Under the pieces are notes generated by a model that worked only from the letters and a program-made list of their open reading frames with translations, was not told the origin of the DNA and did not search any database. The position numbers were made by a program, and so were the translations under genes. This document shows, piece by piece, positions 44,496-56,180 of a stretch of DNA of 64,000 nt. Location of the stretch: NCBI GenBank assembly GCA_037974665.1, contig CM075773.1, positions 61,100,763 through 61,164,762 on the forward strand, written 5' to 3'. How positions within the stretch are numbered: the first letter of the stretch is position 1; each line of letters opens with the position of its first letter. The DNA is from Ehretia macrophylla. Its lineage: Eukaryota > Streptophyta > Magnoliopsida > Boraginales > Ehretiaceae.

Positions 44496-45135
44496 CTAAA
44501 AAGGGGGAAAACAAAAATTAACTTAAAAACAAAAGGTTTGGTTAGAGTCAAAAGATTAGTACTCACTTTGTGTCTGTGTGTGTGTGTGTGTTTGTTTTTT
44601 TTCCTCATTCTTCTTCTTACTATTTATAACAAACATGGGTTTGCATCGTAAAATCAATCGATACTAAGAAAAATATTTTATTTTCCAATAAATCATTTTT
44701 CACTGAAAACATTTTCCACAAGCAAATCATTTTACGGCAAACAAACGGAGCCTAAGTGGAGCAACCAGCATCTTATTTTATATACTATATACAGGTCTCG
44801 AAATTTATCAACGTCGGAGAATTATATTTCCTAACAGCTATATCTTCACGGGCTAGAAATTAAATACTTAAATACTTGAACTAACAAGACAGCAATAAAA
44901 CTAAGCTTAGTTTTTTCAATTTTTTTCCTTTAATTTTTAATCTGGGTTTTTCAGATCAGAACCACTTCAATTCTTATTTTCAACTATTTCACCAAGAAAC
45001 CATACAATTCAAGTACAAAAGCAACAATGAGCTTAAGCTAAATTAGCATAAACATTAAAATACATATAAAAAATTGCCCAATATAGATTACATAGCAACA
45101 TATAAGTAAATGAAACACTGTGTTAATCAACTCAC
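44496..45135 (-). other. Probable 5'-UTR intron of PMIR1
   Basis: On the minus strand a donor (TTTTG|GTGAGTTG, 45136/45135) pairs with a pyrimidine-rich acceptor (CCCCCTTTTTAG, near 44496), 22 bp before the start codon. Leader introns are common in this kind of gene. The intron contains a (TG)n tract (about 44572-44592) and a fragment of the H2 MITE (44655-44752). Confidence 0.6.
44655..44752. mobile_element. H2-family MITE fragment in the PMIR1 leader intron
   Basis: The sequence TTTTACGGCAAACAAACGGAGCC is the right terminus of the H2 element at 32447-32806, preceded by the family's 'GAAAAATATTTTATTTTCC' motif. The left end is absent. Confidence 0.6.
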
Positions 45136-45414
45136 CAAAAGGTCCAACAATGAAGTGATGATGATGGGTGTGGTTGTTTTGGAAGGTATATTAATCGGGA
45201 TTTGAGTCTGCGCCTTTCTGCTATGTTGCTTTGTTTGCTTGCTTGCTGCTTTTTACAGTAAACAAATGTGGGCTAATGCGTGTTTTTTGTCTTGTGTTTT
45301 AAAGGTGTAAAAAGGGTAGTGCTTGAAAAGTTGGAAAAATTGGTATAATATTGAGTGGGGTGGTTGGTGTTGACCAAATTGAGCCATGAGGAGTAAATGA
45401 ACGAAATGTTCATT

Positions 45415-45735
45415 TATTTTTGGATTATGTGATATTTTTATTTCTTATTTATTAAATGTGATAAATTAGTTATTTATTTTTAAATTTATGATATTATTAA
45501 TTTTTTTAATAAATTTTATTAATTTTTAATGTAGATTGTATGTACTCGATATGTGACTAATTACTCTCTTACTCCTCTAAAATCTGACTTAAGTCAGTCA
45601 ACGCATGTAATTCGCGTCAAAAAAATTAACACAATTTGTTAAAAAAATTAACGGTGTCACAGATTTAAAGACAGAAAATTAATTTATCACGTTTGATAAA
45701 TAAAGAACAAAAATATTACAAAATCTAAAGATAAG
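45415..45735. mobile_element. TIR element, about 320 bp
   Basis: The left arm (GTGATATTTTTATTTCTTAT, then TTATTAAATGTGATAAATTA) and the reverse complement of the right arm (GTAATATTTTTGTTCTTTAT, then TTATCAAACGTGATAAATTA) match over at least 50 bp. Non-coding; target duplication not resolved. It lies about 300 bp upstream of the probable PMIR1 leader exon. Confidence 0.6.
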
Positions 45736-45782
45736 GGTCTATTTCTATCATTTATCCCGTCACAAGTATGGGAATGTAACTA

Positions 45783-45946
45783 CTCGTAATATTATGATAT
45801 TATGAGTAAATATAATAGTTGTGAATTATTGATATAGTTATAATAAGATGAGATGAATGATTGACAAGCTCGTAATATTATTATATTATGAGTGAAATTT
45901 AATAGTTATAAATTATTAATACAGTTATAATAAAATGACATGTACA
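45783..45946. repeat. 86-bp tandem duplication
   Basis: Two diverged copies start CTCGTAATATTATNATATTATGAGT at 45783 and 45869 and share 'ATAGTT.T.AATTATT.ATA.AGTTATAATAA.ATGA.ATG'. Each unit begins with a short AT palindrome. Confidence 0.7.
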
Positions 45947-46634
45947 ATTCTCAATTATTAAAATTTGTTTATAACGTTATGATTTGGTGAGAGTCTCCTT
46001 ATTCCCTACTCATGAATACCTATATTTGGTTAAATGTAATTACTTCAAATTTTAGGTTTATTGAATATATGTCATTTATGTATGTTATTAATTGTCGTGT
46101 CTTAATGGTATCGTTGTACTTTTGTCAATAAATTTTGTGTCATGTGTATGATTCAATAGTATTGTGTTCCTTGGGCAAAAAAAATAATAATAATATTGTG
46201 TTGATATTGTCGTGGGCAACATAATTTTCGATTCTCTTATTATCTAATTTGTTAGTTGGAATTTAAGATCAAAATTTTAAGTGCACTAATAATTCCATTT
46301 AATTTTGGAAAATTCACGATTAATATATGAAAAGTGAAAGCTATATCAAGTATGGATCTTTCCATCACAAGTTTTTACAATAATTTTTGGATAGTTACTC
46401 TCATAAATAGTAAATTGTTCTAGCTAGACTTTAAATTATTTTAAAAGTATGTATTTAACCGCTCTATTTTTAAATTACACATTGTATTTCATACCATTTT
46501 AATTTTAACTCCCTGTAGTCCTTGGGTAGTTTTAAAAAATGAGACCTAGCTTTCTCTCATCTTTCTCTCATTTTTTGCTTCATTTTCAAAGAGTAACTTC
46601 TTAATTAGCTCTAGAGATATTTCTATTTATAAGA

Positions 46635-47772
46635 GGGTGAACTGCACCAGACTCCCCTGTAGTTATGTGAAAGTGCATCGTTACTCTCTGTGTTTCAAAA
46701 ACTAGCATAAGTAGTCCATGTATTTTAATAAAAGTGCAAACGTGCCCTCTATCCATATTTCCGTCTAGTTAATTAACAGAACGGCTAAAAAGACATAAAT
46801 GCCCCTTCCCCTTTTGTTTATTTACACACATATAATATATATATATATATATATAATCACCAACGCTGCGCCTTTCCTCCCCTGCTCGACGTCGCCGTCT
46901 CCGCCTTTCCTTGCCGCCAATTCTTCCAAGAACTCCATCACTCCTCATTCAAACTTTTCATAACCAACCCACAATTCCATTCTCATCAAAATCTTGCAAT
47001 TAATTTCAAGCCCTTGATTGATTTTCTACCAAATCCGTTTGGGCCATTAATTGCAACCGATTAAGCAATTCATACACATTCAGTTCATCATCGAGACTCA
47101 CTGACCCAGCAACCAAAAATAGCATTTTTCGCATAATCTTCATCAGCCACCATACCATCATCATCTTGTTTACCTCCATCACTCCTCACTCCGTCTGAAA
47201 TTTCCCTCAAAATTTTGTGTATATATATATATACATACACACAAAAATGAAATTGTGTTTACCTAGATTTTATTGTCAACAAAGAATGGGAGGGGGGTGA
47301 AGCTGTCAGCTATGAAAACGGTACAAATCGGTGATGAGTATCAATGTTTGTAAGAGCTCATACCATACCATCATCATCTTCATCAGATGCATCTCGTGGG
47401 TTTGTTTTTTTGTTTTAAAAAAGAAAGAAACATTCATTAATATTTGATGAAGATTAATTAATGAATGTTTGTAAGAGCTCAAATCATACGCTTTTGGGGG
47501 ATTGGGGAGGCTTACGTGGGTGGGTGGGTGGATAAGGAAGGGCATTTATGTCCAAAAAATAATAATTTTGCTGACATGTGCATTAAAAAATCAATCCATT
47601 TGTATCTGAGCACGTGGGGTCATTCTTTGTCAGATTTAACGATTTTTTGGACTGTAGAAAGGTTATGTACACTTTTATCAAAACATAATTATTACTTATG
47701 CTATTTTTTAAAACACAAAAAATAACGATGCACTTTCACCTAATTATAGACGGGGTCTAGTGTAGTTCACCC
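46635..47772. mobile_element. Mutator-like element with long TIRs and 9-bp TSD, 1.14 kb
   Basis: The left end GGGTGAACTGCACCAGACTC and the reverse complement of the right end GGGTGAACTACACTAGACCC stay similar for at least 75 bp (both then read GTGAAAGTGCATCGTTA). A perfect 9-bp duplication, TTTATAAGA, flanks it (46626-46634; 47773-47781). The interior has a GC-rich gene-like stretch (46863-46920, CCTTTCCTCCCCTGCTCGAC onward) and no transposase. It may be a Pack-MULE carrying captured DNA. Open frames near 47306-47725 lie partly within the TIR and are not genes. Confidence 0.88.
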
Positions 47773-47879
47773 TTTATAAGATTTGTGCAAAGAGGTGAGC
47801 CATCTATATGATGACTTGTTATCTTTGACTTTATTATAAGACAATAGTTTGAAGCAACATCTTATAAATACATGTGTTC

Positions 47880-48225
47880 AGATTTGAGTAATTTTCTATT
47901 TATGGAGATATTATTTACAAAAATTTATTATTTTTGACAATTTTTAAATATTGGATCTCTAAATTTAGAGTCAAAATACATAGGACTCACATAATTTTAG
48001 AAATTTGAGTTAAAATAAAGACCTAATTTATTTTTTTGGCTCTAAATTTAAAGACTCAAAAAGTGATTGAATCTTTATTTTGACCAAAAAGTTAATAAAA
48101 ATGATGAGTCACATCTATTTTAACTCTAAATTTAAAGATTCGAATCTCTAAAATAACAATAAATAATAAATTTTTATAAATAATCTCCACTATTAAAAAT
48201 ACCTTACTAGGTCCAGAGATACTTC
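47880..48225. mobile_element. H3-family palindromic MITE
   Basis: 'TTTACAAAAATTTATTATTTTTGA' near the left end mirrors 'AATAATAAATTTTTATAAATAAT' near the right. 'AACTCTAAATTTA' / 'TAAATTTAGAG' pairs lie inside. It shares its layout with the copy at 55217-55532. Confidence 0.6.
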
Positions 48226-48584
48226 AGTATATAACCCATCAATATTATGACTTCGACCTTTGACTTTAGAATAGCACACTAGTTTTTATTTTTTTTGTCA
48301 TTAATTGCACACTAATTTGAACACAAAAAAAGCGTACGTATTTACTACCCATGAGTCACTGTGGTTGGAACGGATCTAAAAATTTTCTCAATAGGAACTA
48401 TTTCTTTTTTTAATGAAGTTTAAATTAATTTTTTGAGCTAAATATTTTAGTTATTTAAAAAAAGAATTGGGGTTAGTCGATTACAACATTCACTAACCAT
48501 AAGCTACATCCGCTCTTATATATACGTATGTGTTCAAGTCGAAAAGAGAGTTGCTTTCTAACAATAACTGATGAGTTGTGAAAT

Positions 48585-49005
48585 TTTAGTTATTGGGCTA
48601 TAAAATTTTTAGCAGAGAGAGTTTCAGCTAACAGTGACGTTGAACAAAAGTCGTTGATTGTTTGAATTTGTCATATCATAAATAATGAATTGTTCACTGT
48701 CACGACATAATTAAATATAAAAAGATAAATACGAGAAATAAAATTGTAGTAAATTATCTAAAAAAATAAGGGGAGCTATTTTTTAGGAGGAAAAAAAGAC
48801 AAAAAAAAAAGTTTTCTGCATGATTTAAAAATAGCTTCTCTCAAAATTTATTTTCGAAAAGCTCCGATTTGAAACTTTTAATTTTTTAATAGCTTTGGTT
48901 TTTATTTAAAGGTCTTTTAAAATTAGGCTAAATATATTAACTTCAACTTCTAAATTAAGCAAAACGCTTTTAAATATTTAAAAATTGAGTTAAACAAACC
49001 CAAAA
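48585..49005 (+). mobile_element. H1-family MITE, diverged copy
   Basis: GTTGTGAAATTTTAGTTATTG, AAAAGTCGTTGATTGTTTG, CGAAAAGCTCCGATTTGAAA and the terminal AACAAACCC follow the order of H1 blocks. The middle is expanded relative to the other copies. Confidence 0.5.
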
Positions 49006-49301
49006 TCAGCGTAATAGCTTCCAACTTTTTGGCAATGAATTCTGAGAACTTTGGAGAGCTACTCATAAAGGTTGGTTTTTTTTTTTTTTGTCTAGATCTC
49101 TGTTTTCCTTTCCCATTTCACACATGATAATACTATTGGTTACTATAACTTTTATTTAGTAAAAGGTAAACTCTACTTGTTCTTGTGATTCACCGGAAGT
49201 TTACATTATCTCGTGTTTTAAAAACTAGTTAAAATCTCTTTATGTTTTTTTTCAAACTTTGCATAATACCCTTTCTATCAACCTTTGCCTCCATTTTATT
49301 A

Positions 49302-49656
49302 GGGTTAATACACAATTTAGTCATTTATATTTAATGTGTTAATATATTTAAAAGTGCAATATTGAAGTTTTTTATCTTTTGAATATGTGACATTATTAGT
49401 CTTTTTTTAAACTTTTTGTTAAAAATTTGATGGCACAAGCACGTGGTTATCGCGCAACCAAAATAGAAAACGACAGACTACATATAATCATGTGACCACC
49501 ATATGCTTTTACTATCAAATTTTCAACAGAAAAGTGAAAAATTATTAGCGGTTTCACATATTTAAAAGATAAAGGACTGTAATATTACACTTTTAAATAT
49601 ACGAGAACATTATTTCAAACACGCTGTAGATAAGGGACTAAATTGAATATTAACCC
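49302..49656. mobile_element. TIR element with long arms, 355 bp
   Basis: The left end GGGTTAATACACAATTTAGT and the reverse-complemented right end GGGTTAATATTCAATTTAGT remain similar for more than 100 bp (both contain 'TATATTTAAAAGTG.AATATT' and 'TTTATCTTTT.AATATGTGA'). The flanks ATTTTATTA and TTTTAATTA agree at 7 of 9 positions, compatible with an eroded Mutator-type duplication. Confidence 0.65.
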
Positions 49657-49730
49657 TTTTAATTATGTGTATTTTTTTTTTTTGTATCAAATGGCATTTT
49701 TGTCATTTTACACTACCATTGTTTAACTTT

Positions 49731-49851
49731 TTTTTATTTTAATTTAAAGGAGGCTTAAAGCATACGACATGTAATCAATCAGTGAGAATTAATCTCGCAA
49801 CCTCTCGCACTCAACGTGAGTAACATATGATTAGACCAAAGCCTTGGTAGT
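49731..49851 (-). mobile_element. SINE (minus strand) with 17-bp TSD
   Basis: The insert is flanked by a perfect 17-bp repeat, TACCATTGTTTAACTTT (49714-49730 and 49852-49868). On the minus strand it reads GGCTTTGGTCTAATCATATG (A box), then GAGAGGTTGCGAGATTAATT (B box position) and ends in an A-rich tail. It is the best-bounded member of the short SINE family also seen at 25704 and 34146. Confidence 0.85.
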
Positions 49852-49869
49852 TACCATTGTTTAACTTTG

Positions 49870-50880
49870 ATGAAATTGAGAGGGAAGACAATTGAAACCT
49901 TTTGTGAAAACATCAGTAGATTTCAGTTAATTTCTAAAACAAAGGAAGGAAAGCCTAAAAAATGATTAAATATGATTAGTTTACGAATACACAATCACAT
50001 CATCAAGATCAAAACTTCATATTTACTTCCATTTCAAGATCAAAAAATGATTGTTTGATTTATGATGACTCACTAATCCCTCAATAAATCTTCATGAAAT
50101 TCTTGAAGATTAGAACTCCTGTTTCTTCTCAACATACTTAAGACAAGGCTGCATAATAAAATAAGCCTAATGAAGACAGCCCCGGAGGCCCCGTTTTTAA
50201 GTTTTTAAAAAATATCGATGTGGTATTGTTAAAAAAAAAATATCGGTCCTTATTTTTAAAAAGTTCTGCAGTATCATAAAGCCAATGATTCCGATAACTG
50301 GAGTACGGTAACAAGTTCTCTTTGGGAAGATGAACCAAGCCAATGATTGTTTAGAATAACTATTTCTCACAAATGCTCCTTGTGATGCAGCAGAATCATA
50401 ATAATTGAGTTAGAAAAAAAAATATCGGATTTAATTTTAAATGTATATAAATGTTTAAAAAAAAGATAGATTTAAAATAAATATTATTTTTCTTTTAATC
50501 TCGTGCATAACACAATATTGTAAAATAAACTATTTTTATCTTTTTTATTATTTTTTTAAATTAAAATTTTTATGATTTTCTATTAAAATGTAGACCTTTC
50601 TATTGAATGAGTTTTTTATCAAATTATTTTGTCTATTATTTTTTTCCTTTTCTTTTGCCTTCGTTTTGAAATATAAAAAGATGAAAAATATCTTTCAACA
50701 TAAGATTTTGTTTGGGAAAGTTTGATATTAAGGAAGAATATGGGTAAACCTAAAACCTAATAGGGGAGGTTTGAGATTTAAACTAAAACTCAATTGGGAA
50801 AATGGCATTCTCTCTAAAACAAAATAACAAAGAGGAATGGACAAATTAATTACAAGCTCAATCAACTGTAATCATTTTGT
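49870..50880. other. Intergenic, no gene seen
   Basis: AT-rich DNA; short open frames only. A small GC-richer patch near 50175-50195 (AGACAGCCCCGGAGGCCCCG) has no recognised function. Confidence 0.45.
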
Positions 50881-50910
50881 TATATATATATATATATATA
50901 TATATATTTT

Positions 50911-50947
<37 letters not shown>

Positions 50948-50977
50948 ATTATTATTATTATTTTTTTTTTTTTTTTT
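50881..50977. repeat. Compound (TA)n-(TTA)n-T(n) microsatellite
   Basis: A TA run is interrupted by TTTTTAC, followed by a second TA run, seven or so TTA units and a T-run. A G-rich stretch (GGGGCCGTGGGGGGTGGGGGAGAG) follows at about 50986-51009. The frames on both strands here are repeat artefacts. Confidence 0.9.
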
Positions 50978-51009
50978 CCTGCCATGGGGCCGTGGGGGGT
51001 GGGGGAGAG

Positions 51010-52961
51010 TTTGTTCAAAATCACAAGATTGGATCTTATACGGTGAACTTGGATTAATAACTTTTTTATGTGGGAAAAACGTGTATTCCATCAGAATTTA
51101 CAGGTCAGGCCGGTTGCATTAGCATAAATTCAAATCAATTTAGCAATTTAACTTTTCATTAATTTAGTAGTAAAAGAAAAAATGGGACTTGAAGAAACCA
51201 GTAGAATCTTGCAATGAGACATGTTAAACATCAAGGTACAGATAGACTGGAAATTGGTTCTATCCATGTACTTGGACTGAACCTATGTACGTGCAAAATC
51301 ATGAACTACGTTTCTTAATACTAATTAAATTCGAATTAAACTTCGAGTACTTCATTTAACGCTAATTGGATTTAAGACATAACAAATCTGTATCTCCACA
51401 GGCTGTAGCATTTAAGTTGCTAGGCAATAGAAATATGTCAAAAAAGAAAACCAAGAGAATATAATAAATACCTCTCTTGGAGTAAGCAACAAATTTGATG
51501 GACTCTTAGCCAATGAAGCCTGGAGAAGAAAGATGCCAAGATGAAGTAGAAGAAGTGAGGCCGCCGGCTGGAGAGGAAAACTTGTGCACTAGCGAATCGA
51601 AGTAGCGGTTATAATAAGGACGATATAAGTCTTAAAAACGATAATGGTATCAATAATGACTTAATACAGGACACGTTAGGACATTAAAAATATAATAAGA
51701 TAATAAATTAATGACACGTGATAATAAAGTCAAGTATCAGGTTTATGCGAAAATCTGTTCAATGTAGGATTTTTTGTTTCCAACCGAGAAGCGGTGGTCG
51801 TCGTTCCCTGAATTCTGGTATATTGCATGCGGGTTTGTATGGCAAGAATTGGAAGACACGTTACACTACATTAAATGCAAGTGTTTCATCACGCAGGTCA
51901 TGCATGGAATCTTGGGCAGTGATATATTATCTTGGACTGATTTAAGCCCACGGCTCAAAGTTTGAAAGGCTGGGTCATTAAAATTGGAGTTATAATGAGA
52001 ACTCTAGTGTCATATTGGCTCAAAGAAAGGCGTGTACGAGCAAAAATAATACTGGGAGAAGGCTATAATACCAATTTAAGCGAAGGAAATCTATCTTGAT
52101 TGCCGCAATATAATTCATGTGGTCACCCGATTAATTTATCATGAGATAAACCAATATGGGTGACCAATCGAAGAAGATAGAAAAAGTCAAATATTATGAA
52201 TAATAGAGGATACTGATCTCCAATCACAATTGAGAATTCAAGGGGTGTACAAGTCCATAATCATTTATAATATTATAATTTGATCAACATGAAAAATATA
52301 TGATTTTTTTTAATCATAAAAGAGGCGTATTTGTATTATTAAACGATCAATCTAGAAGATGTCTCATCCTTTTATCAATTTTCACAAATAGTGAAAGCAA
52401 ACAATTGGGTGAAAAAGCAAACAATTGGATTGTTTCACGATCAAACATATATCCTAGTGATTGGTGAATTTTCTAATTGACAATTCATTTTATACACCAA
52501 TTTATCTCATAATATATGTGTCTCATTTGAACCCCAAATGAGTATCTCTTTGTTGTCATCTATCAAGGATTTAAGTGGACTTTGCATAGTTGTGTCTCCC
52601 TTGAAAAAGAGAATAACAATCTGTGAATCAATTTCAACAAGCAACAACAAGCAACAACAAGCTCAACTCTGCGCCTTACTGTCTCCGTTATGTCCACAAG
52701 TTCGGCTTTGTTGTTACAAGTCATTCACGGATTATTAATTTGTGAAACTAGTTATCCAATCTCCATCCTCGTTACGCATGAGACCCTTGTAGTTACTAAC
52801 TATGAGTCACCTTTTGAACACCCATTAATATTTAGCTTCCAACCTTGTAAATGTTTTTCAACTAATTTAGGTAACATGAAAAATATTTGATATAACTTGA
52901 ATATTCTCAAATGATATAACATAGTATGCGGGAGTATCAGCCGATCGGTGTCAGGTTGGCC
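51010..52961. other. Intergenic, no confident gene
   Basis: Mixed-composition DNA. A slightly GC-richer stretch at 51770-51960 has open frames in two phases, but no recognised motif, start context or splice signals. Short CAACAAGCAACAACAAGC reiterations lie near 52645-52665. Confidence 0.4.
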
Positions 52962-53355
52962 CCTTTCATTTAACCTATATACAACTTTAATGATGATATG
53001 ATACAATCTAACCATATAATATATAGCAATAACATCGGTACTTTAACTCTCCTCGTGCACTATTATAGGCGGATCTATTAAGGAATGAGTAAGAATTTCA
53101 ACCCTCGCTCTTTCTAATATTTTGTTGAAATTGTGTGTATGTGAAAAGTATTCTTAGTTTAAAGAACTATTATTGTCTAACCCCCCAATAAAAATATTAT
53201 TCATATGTATATATTAAATTGTGTGTTTTAGTCTTCTGAATCCACGCTTATTCACTATAGTATTCACGTTTAGTGAGGGAATGCTCAACAACATTAATAT
53301 ATTACATTTTAAGAGGGAGCAAGAACATTGATATATAACATTTTATGAGAACCCT
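52962..53355 (+). repeat. Direct repeat of about 390 bp, copy 1
   Basis: It begins CCTTTCATTTAACCTATATA and ends ATTTTATGAGAACCCT. The copy at 54237-54625 matches along its entire length with scattered substitutions and small indels. The two are 1275 bp apart, start to start. Confidence 0.85.
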
Positions 53356-54236
53356 GATATGGGTGTAAACCTTACCCGAATGAGATCCGACCCGCCAAGA
53401 GGACCCGAACCGTACCCAGGACCCAATGAAATGTTGTAGCCAGGGGCAGACCTACCTTATTAGTAGTGTATGCAAATTTTTACACTCAAAAAATGTTGAT
53501 GTGTTTGAGTGATTGAGGAGGTATACTTGAAATCAATTGGGCTTTACCAACCAAGGTTTGAATCTTGCCAATATGTTTTTAAATGTTTACACTCAAATTT
53601 TACCCTTTAATTATTAAGGGACATTTGGATAATATAGCTTATAATATATTAAAAAAAAGAAAAAAACCACTTAAATCCCTCACCTTTCCAAATCCCAAAT
53701 CCGAAACCCTCTCTCACTCTTTGCAAGACTTCAAACTTCAAAGCTCTCCCTCTCTTTCTCTTTTTTTAAAAAAAATCAACCTAGAAATCTTAAATTCACT
53801 CTTAAAATTCAACAAAAAATTAAATTCCTTTTCGATTTCTTCCCTAAACACTTTCAACATTTCATCCAAGGTGAGAAATTTTACATCTAATTATTAACTT
53901 TATTTTTAATTTCACGTATTTATTTTTTAATTTTAGTTTACTTGTGTATTACTCTTAATTTAACTATAATTGTTTACTTTTAGTTTTGATTATAACTATT
54001 TAACACTTTTAAAATATGAAGACACGTCAAGGACAATTGTAAAAGATACTTTTACTACTACCATAATACTAAAAATTTCAATTACCTTATTTTTTCTCTT
54101 TTATATGTTTACATTTTATTAATTGCTAAAATGTGTTTAATATGTATTAGTTTATGCATAGATGAGTGTACTCGAACCCTTGGTTATTTATTATATCACT
54201 GTAGTGCATACCTTGACTTCCGATGCTTGGATCTAC
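53356..54236. other. Spacer between direct repeats, no gene recognised
   Basis: It holds a pyrimidine-rich section (53685-53765) and a 104-codon open frame (53583-53897) rich in Ser, Leu, Lys and Asn with no recognisable domain. It looks like transposon leader DNA; a gene is not supported. Confidence 0.4.
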
Positions 54237-54625
54237 CCTTTCATTTAACCTATATACAACTTTAATGATGATATGCTACAATTTAACCATAATAAATATA
54301 TAACAATAACATCAGTACTTTTAACTCTCCTTGTGCACTATTATGGGCAGATCTATTAAGAAACGAGTAAGGATTTCAACCCCTACTCTTTCTAATATTT
54401 TGTTGAAATTGTGTGTATTTGAAAAGTATTCTTAGTTTAAAGAACTATTGTCTAACCCCCAATAAAAATATTATGCATATGTATATATTAAATTGTGTGT
54501 TTTAGTCTTTTGAATCCACGCTCATTCACTATAGTATTCATGTTTGGTGAGGGAATGCTCAACAACATATATGGAGTAGAGAGAGGGAGCAAGAACATTG
54601 CTATATAACATTTTATGAGAACCCT
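54237..54625 (+). repeat. Direct repeat of about 390 bp, copy 2
   Basis: Second copy of the unit at 52962-53355. The spacing and the 881-bp spacer could reflect a tandem duplication or a retroelement with terminal direct repeats; TG..CA ends and target duplications were not found. Confidence 0.85.
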
Positions 54626-54729
54626 AACTCATCAAGGATCATTTATTTGCTCTTTTCATTAATTCTTCTTAAATTACATGTACTTAATAATGAATTCCAA
54701 TATCTACAACGTATATTGAAGTCTTCATG

Positions 54730-54845
54730 GCCCGCCATTTGGTCAAGTGATATGATTTTCATTTTAAGTATCGTGAGAAATCTCAAAATTAATTCTCTTA
54801 TGTAACATTCTAATTCTTACGCCTTCCTTAAATTGAAAAAAATAC
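54730..54845 (+). mobile_element. SINE-like insert
   Basis: It has A box-like GCCATTTGGTCAAGTGATATG, a degenerate B box region and an A-rich end (TTAAATTGAAAAAAATAC). Short flanking repeats TCTTCATG lie at 54722-54729 and 54846-54853. The target duplication is shorter than for the other SINEs, so confidence is modest. Confidence 0.5.
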
Positions 54846-55216
54846 TCTTCATGTGAATATACTTTAGTACATAAATGACATAACTTTGTCGTGATATACT
54901 GTGCACTATACATAATAGGTAAATGTTGTCCTCATTTACTCTTTCACCATTTTTCATATAATAAAATTTTTAATTTATTATATATACGATAGATATGATA
55001 TTAAATAAATGATTTCCAACCAAACAAAAAAAAGATGTACAAATAAAAAAGTAACATAAAGTATTACATAGTATAATAGTATATATGAAAGACTTCTATA
55101 CATACGTAATGTGGTATAAAGTCCACATGAAACCTTCCAACGCATCTCATCGTCTTTAATCTCAATTCACATTGTTTTTAACGGCAATTTGCAAACCATA
55201 ACAATCTAAAGATGTT

Positions 55217-55532
55217 GGGTATCTCCAATGAGGTTTATTATTCATACAAATTTATTATTTTTAGTAATTTTTAGATATTTTGGTCTCTATTTTAACTTAA
55301 ATCTCCAATATAGTTCACTATTTTTCAGAGATTTGAGTTAAAATAGAGATTCAATTTACTTTTTTTGTAACAAATTTAGAGACCCAAAAAGTAATTAGAT
55401 CTCTATTTTAACTCAAATCTCTAAAAAGTGATGGACCCTATTGAAGATTTGAGTTAAAATAGAGATCTGAATCTCTAAAAATTATAAAAAATAATAAATT
55501 TTTATGAATAGTAAGCCTCATTGAAGATACCC
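55217..55532. mobile_element. H3-family MITE with perfect ends, 316 bp
   Basis: The left end GGGTATCTCCAATGAGG and the reverse-complemented right end GGGTATCTTCAATGAGG differ at one position. Inside are several 'GATTTGAGTTAAAATAGAGA' units in both orientations. It is strongly palindromic and non-coding. The 'GGGTATC' start resembles Harbinger-type MITEs; the target duplication is not clear. Confidence 0.75.
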
Positions 55533-55824
55533 TTATATTTTTAGTTGATCAAGAGCCCAATGCAGATGTAATTGTACTCAACATCAGCTATCTAGAAAGA
55601 ATACAGCCATGTTACTATGTGTTTTGATCAATAATTACTATATATTACTGTTAATTATGGTGATACTTTACTGTCGTTTTACCGTGTAAAAGAGGTTTAA
55701 AATTTGATATATGAACTCTCACTATATAAAGTAGATAGAATATAATTTCGGTAACATAAAGCATTATTTTTGTCTTTATTTGTGTTTTAATTAGTATTAC
55801 GATTTCTATAACAATTAGGGATAT

Positions 55825-56180
55825 GTTAGGTTTAGCTTTTTACACTTACAAAAACTTTCTATAAGTTTAGAAGTTGATATTAATTTGTTTGGCTTATTTA
55901 TGAAAGTGCTTAATTTTATGTAAAAGTTAAAGTTAAAAAAAGCTATAAAAAAAAAGAAGTTCCAAATTGAAATTTTTGAGTAAAAATTTTTACGAAACTA
56001 TTTTTACATAATATGATAAGCTATTTTTTTCCTTTCTCTATACTCTTTATATTTTTGAAAGCCCAGTATTATCTTCAAAATTTTTAAAAATCAACATTAT
56101 CCTACATACACTAAACAATTAACGAATTTGTTAAACAACATTATTAACTAAAATTCTACTGTTAAAAATTTTACAACTAT
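55825..56180 (-). mobile_element. H1-family MITE, minus orientation
   Basis: The reverse complement follows the H1 blocks (CAGTAGAATTTTAGTTAATA, AATTCGTTAATTGTTTAGTG, AATTTTGAAGATAATACTGG, AAGCACTTTCATAAATAAGC). Its inner half is duplicated at 57187-57300 as part of the local tandem duplication. Confidence 0.6.

Noticed and set aside
47306..47725. Overlapping frames on both strands near 47.3-47.7 kb
   Set aside because: They fall in the right part and TIR of a Mutator-like element.
50837..51122. Ile/Tyr-rich open frames on both strands
   Set aside because: They are translations of (TA)n, (TTA)n and T-run microsatellites.
53583..53897. 104-codon open frame
   Set aside because: Low-complexity Lys/Ser/Leu/Asn composition, no motif, and it lies in repeat-associated DNA.
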